From positions 1,736,001-1,800,000 of the forward strand of contig NZ_JAUSZZ010000001.1 of NCBI RefSeq assembly GCF_030818075.1: 64,000 nucleotides of DNA, in the 5' to 3' direction. The notes beneath the pieces are model-generated. The model worked only from the letters and a program-made list of their open reading frames with translations. It was not told where the DNA came from and did not search any database. The DNA comes from Microbacterium proteolyticum (GTDB taxonomy: Bacteria > Actinomycetota > Actinomycetes > Actinomycetales > Microbacteriaceae). Both the position numbers and the translations under genes were made by a program. Numbering within the stretch: position 1 is the stretch's first letter; every line of letters begins with the position of its first letter. This document shows, piece after piece, positions 45,396 through 56,634 of this stretch.

Positions 45396-47486
45396 TCATG
45401 CGGTAGCGGTGCGGGGTGTTCGGGTGGTGGATCTCCGCAGGCGCCGAGCCGGCGCCGGGGGAGCGGTGGGGGCGAGGGGAGTGCGGTGGGCGAAGGCCTG
45501 CGTCGTGCGGTCGAGCAGCATGCCCCAGATGACGATGGCGAGGCCCGCGGCGAGTCCCTTGCCGAAGAGATCGGTCTGCACGAAGCCCGCCACGACGAGG
45601 TAGCCGAGCCCGCCACCGCCGACCAGTCCGCCGATGACGACCATCGACAGCACGTAGATGAGCGCCTGGTTCACCGCGAGGGTGATGGCGTGGCGGATCA
45701 TCGGCAGCTGCACCTTGGTGACGGCCTGCCACGGGCTCGACCCGGTGCTGAGCAGAACCTCGCCGAGCGTCTCCGGCAGCTGCCGGATGGCGTCGGCGAC
45801 GATCTTGATCGAGATGGGCGCGGCGTAGATGACGGCGGCGACGATCGCGGTGAAACGGTTCGGGCCGAAGAGCCCGAAGAACGGCACGAGGTAGACGAAC
45901 GCCGGCATGGTCTGCGCGGCATCCAGGATGGGGCGGATGGCCGCATCGACACGGGGGACCCGCCCCATCCACACGCCCAGCACGAGCGCGATGGCGACCG
46001 TGAGCACGGTGGCGACGAGGGTCGAGGCCAGCGTGATCATCGAGGGTCCCCAGACGCCCAGCAGCCAGACGACGACCATCCCCGCCAGGGTCGCTCCGGC
46101 GAGCGTCGCGCGCCCGGCGACGAACGCGATGACGGTGAACGCCGCCATGACCACGACGATGGGCGACTGCTCGAGCAGCGCCTGCAGCGGGTTGATGAGA
46201 GCGGTGGTGACGACCTCCTGCAGCGCGGACGTCAGCCCGCCGAAAGTGGTGTTCACCCAGGCGGATGCCGTGTTCACGGCGCTCTCGATGAGGTCGCCGA
46301 TCTCGATCTGCGCGGGGAAGACGGCGGCCCACAGCTGCGAGCGAGACAGGAAGATCGCCGCGAGCGCGATGGCGGCACCGGTCCCGTAGGCGATGCGACG
46401 CGGCAGGACGGCAGCGGTGCGCCGCGCGGCGACGACGGCCGGGTCGGCGCGACGGCCGATCGCCGTGGTGACGCGGTCGAGCACGATCGCCAGCAGTACG
46501 ACGGCGAGACCGGCGTTGAACGCGCGACCGACGTTGAGCGACTGCAGCGCCTGCACCACGACCTGGCCGAGTCCGGGGGCGGCGATGAGGGCCGCGATGG
46601 TGACCATCGACAGTGCGGCCATGGTGGTCTGATTGATGCCCAGCACGATCGAGGTGCGGGCGAGCGGCAGCACCACCGTGCGGAGGCGCTGACGGGGTGT
46701 CGCGCCCAGCGAGGCGACGCTCTCGTCGATCGACTCGGGGATGTCGCGCACGCCGTGCGCGGTGAGGCGGATGACGGGAGGGGCGGCGTAGATGAGGGTC
46801 GCGATGACGGCGGCGGCGGGGCCGATGAGGAAGATCAGGGCGAGCGGGGCGAGGTAGACGAACGTGGGCATCGTCTGCATGAAGTCGAGCACGGGGGTCA
46901 GGACCCGCTCGACGCGCCGGGACCGGCCGGTCCAGATGCCGACCGGGATGCCGATGACCAGGGCGAAGAACACCGCGGCGAAGGTGATCGCGAGCGTCTG
47001 CATGGCCTCGAGGTAGAGCCCCTGCACGCCGATGACGACAAGGAATCCCACGGTGAGGGCGGCCACGCGCCCGTTGCCGCACACCCAGGCGATCCAACCG
47101 AAGAGCAGTGTCGAGCCCAGCCACCCGATCTCGGGGTAGCCGAGGCCGTAGGGGGTGGCGGCCAGGAGCGAGAGCAGCGCCTGCACCACCGCGTTGATGA
47201 CGATGCGCACGACGTCGAGAGCCAGGAGCACGACGTTGGAGGAGCGGTTGTCGGCCACCCATTCCTTGACGGTGTCGAAGAAGCCGTGCACGTCGGTGAG
47301 CGACGCCGTGGGGAGGGTGTCGGTGCCCTGGCCGTGGGAGAACGCGAAGACGGCGAGCCAGAGCACGCACACGGCGATGAGCACCGCGGTACGCGGCGAG
47401 ATGCGGCGCGGCCGCGGGGCGGCGGTCAGGGTGGAGGCCTCGATCTTGGTGATCTCGACCGTGGTGGGGGCGACGGGAGCGGTCAT
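45396..47486 (-). CDS. proW: Glycine betaine/choline ABC permease, fused tandem domains
   Basis: 696 residues, about twice the usual permease. Two BPD_transp_1 units are visible: the first (about 120-340) has the EAA loop [36 protein letters not shown]; the second (about 420-660) has [42 protein letters not shown]. So one chain could form the whole channel dimer. The start at 47486 makes an ATGA overlap with proV. Confidence 0.92.
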   Translation of the reverse strand: MTAPVAPTTVEITKIEASTLTAAPRPRRISPRTAVLIAVCVLWLAVFAFSHGQGTDTLPTASLTDVHGFFDTVKEWVADNRSSNVVLLALDVVRIVINAVVQALLSLLAATPYGLGYPEIGWLGSTLLFGWIAWVCGNGRVAALTVGFLVVIGVQGLYLEAMQTLAITFAAVFFALVIGIPVGIWTGRSRRVERVLTPVLDFMQTMPTFVYLAPLALIFLIGPAAAVIATLIYAAPPVIRLTAHGVRDIPESIDESVASLGATPRQRLRTVVLPLARTSIVLGINQTTMAALSMVTIAALIAAPGLGQVVVQALQSLNVGRAFNAGLAVVLLAIVLDRVTTAIGRRADPAVVAARRTAAVLPRRIAYGTGAAIALAAIFLSRSQLWAAVFPAQIEIGDLIESAVNTASAWVNTTFGGLTSALQEVVTTALINPLQALLEQSPIVVVMAAFTVIAFVAGRATLAGATLAGMVVVWLLGVWGPSMITLASTLVATVLTVAIALVLGVWMGRVPRVDAAIRPILDAAQTMPAFVYLVPFFGLFGPNRFTAIVAAVIYAAPISIKIVADAIRQLPETLGEVLLSTGSSPWQAVTKVQLPMIRHAITLAVNQALIYVLSMVVIGGLVGGGGLGYLVVAGFVQTDLFGKGLAAGLAIVIWGMLLDRTTQAFAHRTPLAPTAPPAPARRLRRSTTRTPRTATA

Positions 47487-48556
47487 GACGGATGCCGTTC
47501 GCCGGCGACGGCACGGAGCACCGCGTCGCGATCGACCACACCGACGACCGCGCCCGCGGCATCCGTCACGCGGACCGGGATGGAGGTGCCGAGGACCACG
47601 GGGATCGCGTCGGCGATGACGGTGTCGGCCGGCAGAGTCGGTGCGTCGGGCGCGGTGTCGCCGGGGCGGGCGATCCAGCGCAGGGTGAGGACGCTCGCGA
47701 TCGGCACGTCGGAGACGAAGTCGGCGACGTAGTCGTTGGCGGGGGCGCCGACGAGCTCGGCACCGGTCCCGATCTGCTGCAGCTCGCCGTGGCGCATGAT
47801 CAGGATGCGGTCGCCGAGCTTGAGGGCTTCGGAGAGGTCGTGGGTGACGAAGACCATGGTCTTGCCCATCTCGTGGTGCAGTCGCACGATCTCGGCCTGC
47901 ATGTTGCGGCGGATGAGCGGGTCGAGGGCCGAGAACGGCTCGTCGAACAGCAGCACGTCGGGGTCGCCGGCCAGGGCGCGGGCCAGGCCCACGCGCTGCT
48001 GCATGCCGCCCGACAGCTGCGAGGGGTAGCGCCATTCGTAGCCGTCGAGACCGACGAGCGAGACCATCTCGAGCGCCCGCGCCCGGCGCTCGGCCTTGCC
48101 GACGCCGCGGATCTCGAGCCCGTAGGCGATGTTGTCGACCACGGTGCGGAAGGGCAGCAGTCCGAAGTGCTGGAACACCATCGCGGCCTTGGTGCGGCGG
48201 AACTCCCGCAGCGGCCCCGGCGCGAGCGAGAGCAGGTCGTCGCCGCGCATGGTGATGCGCCCGGCGGTCGGCTCGATGAGTCGGGTCAGGCAGCGGATGA
48301 GGGTGGATTTGCCCGAACCGGACAGACCCATGATGACGAACACCTCGCCACGACCGACCGTGAAGCTCAGGTCGCGGACGGCCACGACGTTGCCGGTGCG
48401 CTCGAGGATCTCGGCGGTGCTCAGGTCGGCGAAGTCGGGGTTGTCGACGACTTTCTCGGGGTTGTTGCCGAAGACCTTCCAGAGGCCGTCGACTGCGAAG
48501 TCAGCGACGTCGGGTGCGGCCGAGGTGTGAAGGGGTGGTGCCGTGATGGTGCTCAT
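47483..48556 (-). CDS. proV: Glycine betaine/choline ABC ATP-binding protein
   Basis: 357 residues. Walker [16 protein letters not shown] near residue 85, signature [15 protein letters not shown], Walker [18 protein letters not shown]-loop FVTHD. A short C-terminal segment (about 290-357) is a single CBS-like domain, which in relatives senses ionic strength. The start at 48556 was selected for its GGGAGCC ribosome site over one five codons upstream. Confidence 0.92.
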   Translation of the reverse strand: MSTITAPPLHTSAAPDVADFAVDGLWKVFGNNPEKVVDNPDFADLSTAEILERTGNVVAVRDLSFTVGRGEVFVIMGLSGSGKSTLIRCLTRLIEPTAGRITMRGDDLLSLAPGPLREFRRTKAAMVFQHFGLLPFRTVVDNIAYGLEIRGVGKAERRARALEMVSLVGLDGYEWRYPSQLSGGMQQRVGLARALAGDPDVLLFDEPFSALDPLIRRNMQAEIVRLHHEMGKTMVFVTHDLSEALKLGDRILIMRHGELQQIGTGAELVGAPANDYVADFVSDVPIASVLTLRWIARPGDTAPDAPTLPADTVIADAIPVVLGTSIPVRVTDAAGAVVGVVDRDAVLRAVAGERHPS

Positions 48557-48586
48557 CGGTGGGGCTCCCATTCGTTGAGGAGGGCG

Positions 48587-50068
48587 TCAGGGCTTCGCCG
48601 GGGCGAACCAGTGCTGGGGTTTCGGGTCGAGGTTCTGATACACGTGGCGGGTCTCGCGGTACTCGTCCAGGCCTGCGAGGCCGAGCTCGCGGCCGTTGCC
48701 CGACTGGCCGAATCCGCCCCACTCCGCCTGCGGCAGGTAGGGGTGGTAGTCGTTGATCCACACCGTGCCGTGGCGCAGGCTGCTCGCGACGCGCTGGGCG
48801 CGGCCGGCATCCTGGGTCCACACCGCGCCGGCCAGGCCGTAGGGCGTGTCGTTGGCGATGCGCACGGCCTCGGCCTCGTCGCGGAAGGTCTCGACGGTCA
48901 GGACGGGGCCGAAGCTCTCCTCCCGCACGACGCTCATCGAGCCGTCGCAGCCGTCGAGGATCGTGGGCAGGTAGTAGAAGCCGTCGGCCAGTTCCGGGTC
49001 GGTCGGCGCGTGACCGCCGCAGCGCAGCGCGGCGCCCTCGGCGATGCCCGCCTGCACGTAGGCGTCGACCTTGTCGCGGTGCGCGGCGGAGATGAGCGGC
49101 CCGGTCTCGGCATCCGCGTCGAAAGGACCGCCGAGGCGGATCTGCTGTGCGCGCTCGACCAGGGCGTCGACGAAGGCGTCGTGGAGGGACTCCTCGATGA
49201 CGAGACGGGCTCCCGCGGAGCACACCTGGCCGCTGTGCAGGAAGATCGCGGTGAGCGCGTAGTCGACCGCGGTCTCGAAATCCGCGTCGGCGAAGACGAT
49301 GTTGGGGTTCTTTCCGCCGAGCTCCAGCGCGACGCGCTTGATGCTCTGGGCGGCGGCGGCCATGACGCGCCGGCCCGTCGCGAGGCCCCCGGTGAACGAG
49401 ACGAGGTCGACGTCGGCGTGGGTGGTCAGCACCTCGCCGACGTCGGCGCCCGTGCCGGTGACGAGGTTCGCCACCCCGGCCGGCAGTCCCGCCTCGGTGA
49501 GCGTGTCCATCAGGAGCATCGCGGTCGAGGGCGTCAGCTCGCTGGGCTTGAGCACGAACGAGTTGCCCGCCAGCAGCGCGGGCGCCACCTTCCACGCGGC
49601 CTGCAGGAGCGGGTAGTTCCATGGGGTGATGAGGCTGCACACGCCGACGGGGGCGTACTCGACACGGCTGCGGGTCGCATCGCTCCCGGTGTCGACGAGG
49701 CGTCCCGGGTGCGCGCCGGCTTGGCTCGCGTAGTAGCGGAAGCAGGCCACGATGTCGGCCATGTCGTAGCGGGCTTCGACGATGCGCTTGCCGGTGTCGC
49801 GTGCCTCGGCGTGGGCGTACGCCTCGGCGTCGCGCTCGATGAGGTCGGCGACGCGTTCGAGGAGTCGGCCGCGCTCGCGCTCGGGCGTCTCACTCCACGC
49901 GCCCGATCGCCAGGCCGAGGATGCCGCGGCGACCGCGTCGGCGGCATCCTGCGCATCGCACTCGGTGACGGTGGCGACGAGCGTGCCGTCGGCGGGGCAG
50001 CGGATCTCGCGGGTGGCGGGGGAGTGCGGCTCGCGCCACGCCCCGTCGATGTAGAGAGACGAGGTCAT
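48587..50068 (-). CDS. betB: Betaine-aldehyde dehydrogenase
   Basis: 493 residues. ALDH active-site Glu in [10 protein letters not shown] near residue 255 and Cys in [12 protein letters not shown] near 290. NAD-binding [21 protein letters not shown] is present. It converts betaine aldehyde to glycine betaine. ATGA overlap with betA, and 30 bases before proV. Confidence 0.88.
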   Translation of the reverse strand: MTSSLYIDGAWREPHSPATREIRCPADGTLVATVTECDAQDAADAVAAASSAWRSGAWSETPERERGRLLERVADLIERDAEAYAHAEARDTGKRIVEARYDMADIVACFRYYASQAGAHPGRLVDTGSDATRSRVEYAPVGVCSLITPWNYPLLQAAWKVAPALLAGNSFVLKPSELTPSTAMLLMDTLTEAGLPAGVANLVTGTGADVGEVLTTHADVDLVSFTGGLATGRRVMAAAAQSIKRVALELGGKNPNIVFADADFETAVDYALTAIFLHSGQVCSAGARLVIEESLHDAFVDALVERAQQIRLGGPFDADAETGPLISAAHRDKVDAYVQAGIAEGAALRCGGHAPTDPELADGFYYLPTILDGCDGSMSVVREESFGPVLTVETFRDEAEAVRIANDTPYGLAGAVWTQDAGRAQRVASSLRHGTVWINDYHPYLPQAEWGGFGQSGNGRELGLAGLDEYRETRHVYQNLDPKPQHWFAPAKP

Positions 50069-51765
50069 GCGGTCACGCCCACCTTTGCCGGGCCGTCTGC
50101 CACGTAGTACGGCAGGTCCTCGGCGGGCAGCGGTGCGACGCCGCGGATGAGATCGGCCGCCTTCTCGGCGATCATCATGACGGGCGCGTAGATGTTGGCG
50201 TTCGTCACGAACGGCATGACCGAGGCATCCACGATCCGAAGGCCCGTCGTGCCGTGCACGCCCATCGTGAGCGGGTCGGTGACGGCCATGGGGTCATCGG
50301 CGGGCCCCATCTTGGCCGTACCGCAGGGGTGCAGCGCCGTCTCGGCTTCGCGGCCCACCCACTCGAGGATCTCCTCGTCGGTGCTCACCTCGGCGCCGGG
50401 GGCGATCTCACCGCCGTTGAAGGGGGCGAGCGCCGGCTGCGACAGGATGTCGCGGGCCACGCGCACCGCCTCGACCCACTCGCGGCGGTCGTTCTCGGTG
50501 CTGAGGTAGTTGAAGACGAGCTCGGGGTGCTCGGTGGGGTCGGTGGAGCGGATGCGCAGGCGTCCGATGGTGTCGGCGTACATCGGACCCACGTGCACCT
50601 GGAAGCCGTGCTTCACGTCGGCGATCTGGCCGTCGTAGCGCACCGCCACCGGCAGGAAGTGGAACATGAGGTTCGGCCAGCGCACCTCATCGTTCGAGCG
50701 GACGAACCCGCCACCCTCGAAGTGGTTGGTCGCGGCGGGGCCCGTGCGCCCCAGCAGCCACTTCAGCCCGGTCAGCGGCATGCTGAGCGGTCGCAGGTAC
50801 GGCTGCATCGACACCGGCTGCGTCGCCTCGTGCTGGATGTACACCTCGAGGTGGTCCTGCAGGTTCTCGCCGACACCGGGCAGGTCGACGACGACCGGGA
50901 TGCCGAGCGACTCGAGCAGGTCGGCCGGGCCGACGCCCGAGAGCTGCAGCAGCTGCGGGGTATTGATCGAGCCGCCCGCGAGCACAACTTCTTTCGCCCG
51001 TACGGTGTGCGTGCGCCCGTTGCGGCGGTACTCGACGCCGACGGCCCGCGTGCCCTCGAACAGGATGCGGGTGGCCAGCGCCCGGGTCTTGACGGTGAGG
51101 TTCTTGCGGCGCCGCCACACGGGGCGCACGTACGCACGGGATGCCGAGAGGCGGCGGCCGTGGCGGACGTTGCGGTCGAAGGGGCCGAAGCCCTCCTGCC
51201 GGAAGCCGTTGACGTCGTCGGTGCGGGGGTAGCCCGCCTGCTCCGCGGCGTCGAAGAAGGCCTGGAAGAGGGGGTTGGTGGCGGGGCCCTTCTCGAGCTC
51301 GAGCGGACCGTCGTGGCCGCGGTGCGGGTCGCCGGCGGAGGCGGCGAGGGCGTTCTCCATCCGCTTGAAGTAGGGCAGGCAGTGCGCCCAGTTCCAGGTC
51401 TCAAGGCCCGGCTGCTCACCCCAGCGCTCGTAGTCGAGCGGGTTGCCGCGCTGGAAGATCATGCCGTTGATCGAGGACGAGCCGCCGAGCACCTTGCCGC
51501 GTGCGTGAGCGACGCGGCGGCCGTGCATGTGCGGCTCGGGCTCCGACTCGTACTTCCAGTCGTAGAGGGCGTGGCCGCTGGGGAAGGTGAGGGCCGCCGG
51601 CATCTGGATGAAGAGGTCCCACGGGTAGTCGCTGCGGCCCGCCTCGAGCACGAGCACGCGCGCCTCGGGGTCGTCGGACAGGCGTCGGGCGAGCACGCTT
51701 CCGGCGCTTCCGCCGCCGACGACGATGTAGTCGTAGGTCGTGGAGTTCTCGCGACGAGTGGTCAT
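50065..51765 (-). CDS. betA: Choline dehydrogenase, GMC family
   Basis: 566 residues. The FAD loop is [23 protein letters not shown] signature [18 protein letters not shown] near residue 92; catalytic His in [10 protein letters not shown] and Asn in [15 protein letters not shown] at the end. It oxidises choline to betaine aldehyde. GAGGA precedes the ATG at 51765. First gene of the minus-strand betA-betB-proVWX run. Confidence 0.9.
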   Translation of the reverse strand: MTTRRENSTTYDYIVVGGGSAGSVLARRLSDDPEARVLVLEAGRSDYPWDLFIQMPAALTFPSGHALYDWKYESEPEPHMHGRRVAHARGKVLGGSSSINGMIFQRGNPLDYERWGEQPGLETWNWAHCLPYFKRMENALAASAGDPHRGHDGPLELEKGPATNPLFQAFFDAAEQAGYPRTDDVNGFRQEGFGPFDRNVRHGRRLSASRAYVRPVWRRRKNLTVKTRALATRILFEGTRAVGVEYRRNGRTHTVRAKEVVLAGGSINTPQLLQLSGVGPADLLESLGIPVVVDLPGVGENLQDHLEVYIQHEATQPVSMQPYLRPLSMPLTGLKWLLGRTGPAATNHFEGGGFVRSNDEVRWPNLMFHFLPVAVRYDGQIADVKHGFQVHVGPMYADTIGRLRIRSTDPTEHPELVFNYLSTENDRREWVEAVRVARDILSQPALAPFNGGEIAPGAEVSTDEEILEWVGREAETALHPCGTAKMGPADDPMAVTDPLTMGVHGTTGLRIVDASVMPFVTNANIYAPVMMIAEKAADLIRGVAPLPAEDLPYYVADGPAKVGVTA

Positions 51766-51782
51766 GGCATCCTCGGGTCTGT

Positions 51783-51822
51783 TGTTGCGCTGAAAGAAAC
51801 TGCTGTGCGTTGGACGCAACAG
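51783..51822. promoter_or_regulatory. Putative IclR sites upstream of betA
   Basis: TGTTGCGC at 51783-51790 and the near-palindrome CTGTGCGT-N3-ACGCAACAG at 51803-51822, 20-55 bases before the betA start. The latter shares its right half with the site before iclR. Confidence 0.6.
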
Positions 51823-51915
51823 TAGAGGGCGCGGCGAGTCCGAACGAGGCGTTTCGAGGGGCCGTGACGCACTTTTTACACGCCCGTTACGCTCGGCCGG
51901 AATACGAGTCGATTA

Positions 51916-51962
51916 TGTTGCGTGTTGCTCATAACGCATTGTGTTGCGCATAGCGGTGCAAT
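51916..51962. promoter_or_regulatory. Cluster of TGTTGCG half-sites upstream of the glycine riboswitch
   Basis: TGTTGCGT at 51916, TGTTGCTC at 51923, and TGTTGCGCA at 51942 followed by GGTGCAAT, all in the AT-richer promoter region between betA and glyA. The promoter itself is not resolved; TAGCGT at 51962-51967 could be a -10. Confidence 0.5.
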
Positions 51963-52004
51963 AGCGTCGCCTCACGACAACTCGATACGCGCCGATCGAA
52001 CCCC

Positions 52005-52184
52005 CGCGGGAGAGCCCGCGTCCCACCCGGACGCGGCGCCGAAGGAGCAAGCCCTCCCCGCACAATCTCTCAGGCCCAAGACCGCGGGGGCGAGGCGCAC
52101 TCTGGAAAGCAGGCCGCGCCTGCGCCCACGGTGAAAACCGCCACCCGCGGTGAAGCTCTCAGGCCCGATGACAGAGCGGGGAGG
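52005..52184 (+). ncRNA. Tandem glycine riboswitch
   Basis: Two aptamers in a row in the glyA leader. The first has GCGGGAGAGCCC (52007), GCCGAAGGAGCAAGCC (52038-52053) and TCTCTCAGGCCC. The linker CACTCTGGAAAGCAGG (52098-52113) leads to the second, with CCACGGTGAAAACCG and AGCTCTCAGGCCCGATGACAGAGCGGGG. These conserved words match the known gcvT-type glycine riboswitch. In front of glyA-sdaA it should switch on glycine breakdown. 51823-51915 and 52185-52232 show no other features except the ribosome site. Confidence 0.93.
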
Positions 52185-52232
52185 TGACCCATCCGATCGC
52201 CGCGCCCGCGGCACGACAGGGAGCCTCCCGCC

Positions 52233-53531
52233 ATGACCGTTCTGTCCCCGACCGCCGCCGCCGCCCTCCTCACCGCCCCGCTCGCCGAGATCGACCCCGC
52301 GGTCGCCGCAGCCCTCGACGCCGAGCGCGACCGCCAGCGCGACACCCTCGAGATGATCGCCAGTGAGAATTTCGCCCCGCTCTCCGTCATGCAGGCGCAG
52401 GGGTCGGTCGCCACCAACAAGTACGCCGAGGGTTACCCCGGTCGCCGTTACTACGGCGGATGCGAGCACGTCGACGTGATCGAGCGTCTCGCGATCGAGC
52501 GCGTGTGCGGTCTGTTCGGTGCCGCGTACGCGAACGTGCAGCCCCACTCCGGCGCCCAGGCCAACGCCGCGGTGCTGTTCGGCCTGCTGCAGCACGGCGA
52601 CACCATCCTCGGCCTCGACCTCGCCCACGGCGGGCACCTCACGCACGGGATGCGCCTGAGCTACAGCGGCAAGGCCTTCGATGCGGTCGCGTACCACGTG
52701 GATGCCACGGGCTCGGTCGACATGGACGAGGTCGCCGCCCTCGCCCGTGAGCGCCGTCCCAAGCTCATCATCGCCGGCTGGTCGGCCTACCCCCGCCAGC
52801 TCGACTTCGCCGCCTTCCGGGCCATCGCCGACGAGATCGGCGCCTACCTGTGGGTCGACATGGCGCACTTCGCCGGTCTTGTGGCCGCGGGCGTGCACCC
52901 GAACCCCGTGCCGCACGCGCACGTGGTCACCTCCACCACCCACAAGACGTTGGGCGGTCCGCGCGGTGGCATCGTGCTGACGAACGACGCCGACATCGCC
53001 AAGAAGATCGACCGTGCCGTCTTCCCCGGTCTGCAGGGTGGCCCGCTCGAGCACGTCATCGCGGCCAAGGCCGTGTCGTTCCTCATCGCCGCGGGTGACG
53101 AGTTCGCCGACCGCCAGCGCCGCACGCTCCGTGGTGCCCACATCATCGCCGAGCGCCTCACGCAGCCCGACGTCGTCGCCGAAGGCGTGCGCGTGCTCAC
53201 CGGAGGCACCGACGTGCACCTGCTGCTGGTCGACCTGGTCGCGTCGCCCCTCGACGGCAAGCAGGCCGAGGACCGCCTGCACGAGGTCGGCATCACCGTC
53301 AACCGCAACTCCGTCCCCAATGACCCGCGCCCGCCGATGGTCACCTCGGGGCTTCGCATCGGCACCCCCGCCCTCGCCACGCGCGGCTTCGGCGACGACG
53401 ACTTCGCCGCCGTCGCCGACGTCATCGCGGAGGCCCTCCGGGCGGAGATCTCGTCCGAGCAGATCGCCGAGCTTCGCGATCGCGTGGCCGCCCTGGCATC
53501 CGCTCACCCGCTCTACGAGGGCGCCGTCTGA
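52233..53531 (+). CDS. glyA: Serine hydroxymethyltransferase
   Basis: 432 residues. Typical [21 protein letters not shown] near residue 70 and the PLP lysine in [16 protein letters not shown] near 240. Converts glycine plus methylene-tetrahydrofolate to serine; dmg could supply the methylene group. AGGGAG at 52218 precedes the ATG. Its stop overlaps the sdaA start by one base (TGATG), so the two are coupled under the glycine riboswitch. Confidence 0.95.
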   Translation: MTVLSPTAAAALLTAPLAEIDPAVAAALDAERDRQRDTLEMIASENFAPLSVMQAQGSVATNKYAEGYPGRRYYGGCEHVDVIERLAIERVCGLFGAAYANVQPHSGAQANAAVLFGLLQHGDTILGLDLAHGGHLTHGMRLSYSGKAFDAVAYHVDATGSVDMDEVAALARERRPKLIIAGWSAYPRQLDFAAFRAIADEIGAYLWVDMAHFAGLVAAGVHPNPVPHAHVVTSTTHKTLGGPRGGIVLTNDADIAKKIDRAVFPGLQGGPLEHVIAAKAVSFLIAAGDEFADRQRRTLRGAHIIAERLTQPDVVAEGVRVLTGGTDVHLLLVDLVASPLDGKQAEDRLHEVGITVNRNSVPNDPRPPMVTSGLRIGTPALATRGFGDDDFAAVADVIAEALRAEISSEQIAELRDRVAALASAHPLYEGAV

Positions 53532-54898
53532 TGGTCGTCAGCGCCTTCGACCTGTTCTCGATCGGGGTCGGCCCGTCGAGCTCGCACACGGTCGGGCCGA
53601 TGCGCGCGGCCCTGACGTTCGCGGAGCACCTGCGCGAAGCCGGTACCCACGAGCGTGTCGCCCGTGTGCGCGTCGACCTGCTGGGCTCGCTCGGCGCCAC
53701 CGGCCGCGGCCACGCCTCGGATCGCGCCGTGCTGATGGGCCTCGAGGGGCACCGGCCCGAGTCGTGCGACCCCGACCTGCTGCGCGACATCGAGGAGCGC
53801 GTGCGCGCCGACGGCATGCTCTGGTTGCTGGGGACGCACCCGGTCTCGTTCGACGTGGATGCCGACCTCGTCCTGGATGGGCGACGCTCGCTGCCGTTCC
53901 ACCCCAACGCGGTCGTGTTCACGGCGATCGATGCCGGCGGCGTCGTTCTCGCGGAGGAGACGTTCTACTCGGTGGGCGGCGGGTTCGTCGTGACCGAGGC
54001 CGAAGCCGCGACGCCCCGTGCCGACGACGTCTTCGTCGCGCACCCCTTCCGCACCGCCGACGACCTGCTTGCCCGCTGCGACGAGACCGGACTGTCGATC
54101 GCCGAGATCGCGTTCGAGAACGAGCTCGCCCACCGCGACGGGGATGCCGTGCGCGCGGGGCTGCGGGCCATCTGGGACGTGATGAGCGGATGCATCGAGC
54201 GCGGTGTCTCGACCCCCGGGGTGCTGCCCGGCAGGCTCCGGGTGCCCCGTCGCGCCCACGACCTCGCGCGGCAACTCGCCGACGAGGCCGGCTCGACCGA
54301 CGGCCTGCGCGGGACCGACTGGCTGACGCTGTTCGCCATGGCGGTCAATGAAGAGAACGCCGCCGGCGGGCGTGTCGTCACCGCGCCCACGAACGGCGCC
54401 GCGGGGGTCATCCCCGCCGTGCTCGCCTACTACCGTCGGTTCGTTCCGGGAGCGGACGACGAGGGGATCATGACGTTCCTCCTCACGGCCGCCGCGATCG
54501 GCTCCATCTACAAGGAGACCGCGTCGATCTCGGGGGCGGAGGTCGGATGCCAGGGCGAGGTGGGCTCCGCCTGCTCGATGGCGGCGGCGGGGTTCGCCGC
54601 CGTGCTCGGCGGGACGCCCCGCCAGATCGAGAACGCCGCCGAGATCGGCATGGAGCACCACCTCGGTATGACGTGCGACCCGATCGGCGGTCTCGTGCAG
54701 ATCCCGTGCATCGAGCGCAACGGCGTCGCGGCGGTCAAGGCCGTCACGGCCGCTCGCACGGCGCTGCGCGGCGACGGCACGCACATCGTGTCGCTCGACA
54801 ACGTCATCCAGACGATGCGGCAGACCGGGGCGGACATGAACGACAAGTACAAGGAGACCTCGCGCGGCGGTCTCGCCGTCAACGTCGTGGAGTGCTGA
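53531..54898 (+). CDS. sdaA: L-serine ammonia-lyase, iron-sulfur type
   Basis: 455 residues, single-chain form with beta and alpha domains fused. The [12 protein letters not shown] motif at the start and [16 protein letters not shown] plus [14 protein letters not shown], the cysteines of the 4Fe-4S cluster, are present. Deaminates serine to pyruvate, completing breakdown of betaine-derived glycine. Convergent with the next gene, 6 bases apart. Confidence 0.94.
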   Translation: MVVSAFDLFSIGVGPSSSHTVGPMRAALTFAEHLREAGTHERVARVRVDLLGSLGATGRGHASDRAVLMGLEGHRPESCDPDLLRDIEERVRADGMLWLLGTHPVSFDVDADLVLDGRRSLPFHPNAVVFTAIDAGGVVLAEETFYSVGGGFVVTEAEAATPRADDVFVAHPFRTADDLLARCDETGLSIAEIAFENELAHRDGDAVRAGLRAIWDVMSGCIERGVSTPGVLPGRLRVPRRAHDLARQLADEAGSTDGLRGTDWLTLFAMAVNEENAAGGRVVTAPTNGAAGVIPAVLAYYRRFVPGADDEGIMTFLLTAAAIGSIYKETASISGAEVGCQGEVGSACSMAAAGFAAVLGGTPRQIENAAEIGMEHHLGMTCDPIGGLVQIPCIERNGVAAVKAVTAARTALRGDGTHIVSLDNVIQTMRQTGADMNDKYKETSRGGLAVNVVEC

Positions 54899-54904
54899 GG
54901 CGGG

Positions 54905-55861
54905 TCAGCGCCCGAGCACCTCGGCCTCTTCGTCGAGGGTGAGGCCCGCTCGGCGCGCCCTGTCCAGACCGCGCGCGCGTTCGTCATCGAGCGTGCGCCG
55001 CATGGTCTCGGACAGGGGGCGCCGGCGACCTCCGGATGCCACGAACGCGGCGTCGCTGCGCCGCGAGAAGCCGTGCGCCTCGGGCGGGAGCCACAGCGGC
55101 AGCGACCGCGGCCCCATCCAGTGCTGCACGCCGCGGGCGAGGAGGGTGTCGTCGTCGAGTGCAACGGTCTCCGACTCGGTGCCCGCCGCGTCGCGAGCGG
55201 AGGTCAGCACGGCCGCGAGCGGCAGCTCCTCGCCGACGGCGTTGACCGGCCCGGTGATCCCGTTGCGGCCCGCGCGCTCGATCCAGTCGGCCAGGTCGTC
55301 GACGTCGATCCCCTGCACGGAGCGGTCGGCGGTTCGCGGCGTCAGCACGCGCCCGCCGCGGGCGAAGCGGGCCGGCCAGTAGCCGAAGCGGTCGGTGGGG
55401 TCTCCGGGCCCGACGATCAGGCCGGCACGGGCGAGGAGGGCGCGGTCACCCACGCGCGCCGTGGTCAAGCGCTCGGCGTGCACCTTGGCATCCGCGTACT
55501 GATCGAGGTCGGTGGGCTCGACGAGGTCGGCGGTCTCGTCGGCGAACGGGACGTCGGCCCGGGCGTAGACCGACACGCTCGACACGAGCGTCCAGTGCGC
55601 CGCACGTCGGGCGAGGGCGTCCAGAGCGGATGCCACGAACCCGGGGTCCCACGACACCTCCACGACGTCGTCCCAGTCGCCGTCGAGGGCGTCGTACGCG
55701 CGCGGGTCTCGGCGGTCGGCCCGCACCAGGCGCGAGCCGGGGGAGACCCCGCCCCCTTCGCCGCGGGCGAGGCAGGTGACCTCCGCTCCTCTCGCCACAG
55801 CCGCTCGCGCGATGGCCCGGCCGAGCCAGGCGGTTCCCCCGAGGATGAGCACGCGTCGCAT
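54905..55861 (-). CDS. NAD-dependent epimerase/dehydratase family protein
   Basis: 318 residues. Rossmann loop MRRVLILGGTAWLGRAIA at the N-terminus and SVSVYAR, then a YADAK motif near residue 145 acting as the Y-x3-K pair. Similar to isoflavone-reductase-like or mRNA-binding epimerase-type proteins; substrate unknown. The ATG at 55861 places the loop at the N-terminus, as expected. Confidence 0.85.
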   Translation of the reverse strand: MRRVLILGGTAWLGRAIARAAVARGAEVTCLARGEGGGVSPGSRLVRADRRDPRAYDALDGDWDDVVEVSWDPGFVASALDALARRAAHWTLVSSVSVYARADVPFADETADLVEPTDLDQYADAKVHAERLTTARVGDRALLARAGLIVGPGDPTDRFGYWPARFARGGRVLTPRTADRSVQGIDVDDLADWIERAGRNGITGPVNAVGEELPLAAVLTSARDAAGTESETVALDDDTLLARGVQHWMGPRSLPLWLPPEAHGFSRRSDAAFVASGGRRRPLSETMRRTLDDERARGLDRARRAGLTLDEEAEVLGR

Positions 55862-56056
55862 AGGGGTCAGCAAAGCACCTGAACGAGGGCGCGGACCAGC
55901 GCGTTCGCGAACGGCGGACGAGCGGGCCCGCGGAAGGCTCACCCGGGTGACCTTTCTCCACAGATCGTGGCGTATGTTCCTCCGAGCATGGAGCGACCGC
56001 TAGGTTCTCCGCCACGGAATACATCCCCCGTGGGGGGCGGATCGAAGGGTGAAACC

Positions 56057-56524
56057 ATGTCGGATGTGCAGAACCAGCAGGCGCTCGGCCGGCCGACCGG
56101 AGCGTTCGTCGGAGCCTCCTGGGTGGCGCTGGGGCTCGGAGCGTCGGTGTACTTCGTGGGGTTGTACAACGCGCGGATGCTGCTGTCGGAGAAGGGCTTC
56201 TTCCTCGCGGTGTTCCTGCTCGGCCTGTTCGCCGCGATCTCGGTGCAGAAGGGTGTCCGCGACCGCGCCGAAGACGTGCCGGTGACCGGGGCCTATCTCG
56301 GCGTCGCGTGGGGCATGTTGCTGGCGGCGCTGACACTGATGACGGTCGGCCTGTGGAACGCGGAGCTGCTCCTCTCGGAGAAGGGGTTCTACGGCATCGG
56401 GTTCGCGATGAGCCTCTTCGCCGTGGTGGCGGTGCAGAAGAACGTCCGCGACCTGGCGGCGTTCCACCGCGTGCACCCGGAGGCCGCCTCCGGGGACCGG
56501 CCCGGCTTCGCGGCGGGCGCCTGA
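56057..56524 (+). CDS. YiaA/YiaB-family membrane protein
   Basis: 155 residues, four helices. Two halves are clear repeats of one another: each has VGL-NA-LLSEKGF followed by a helix and VQK-VRD (near residues 33-65 and 85-117), as in YiaA-type proteins. Function unknown. Ribosome site GAAGGGTG before the ATG. The 195-base gap with the divergent epimerase shows no clear operator. Confidence 0.85.
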   Translation: MSDVQNQQALGRPTGAFVGASWVALGLGASVYFVGLYNARMLLSEKGFFLAVFLLGLFAAISVQKGVRDRAEDVPVTGAYLGVAWGMLLAALTLMTVGLWNAELLLSEKGFYGIGFAMSLFAVVAVQKNVRDLAAFHRVHPEAASGDRPGFAAGA

Positions 56525-56549
56525 GCCGACGCGCGAAGACGTGCTCGAC

Positions 56550-56595
56550 GCGGAGGCCGCGACCCGGGGCAGCGCCCTTGGCTCGCGGCCTCCGC
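56550..56595 (+). terminator. 13-bp hairpin after the YiaA-like gene
   Basis: GCGGAGGCCGCGA and its complement TCGCGGCCTCCGC around a 20-base loop, 26 bases beyond the stop. Confidence 0.75.
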
Positions 56596-56634
56596 TCATG
56601 ACGCGTCTGGGGCATCTGTGAGACGATCGCGAAG

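Noticed and set aside
47492..50107. 871-codon frame opposite proV and betB
   Set aside because: Both minus-strand genes have clear family motifs; the plus frame has none and exists because stops are rare.
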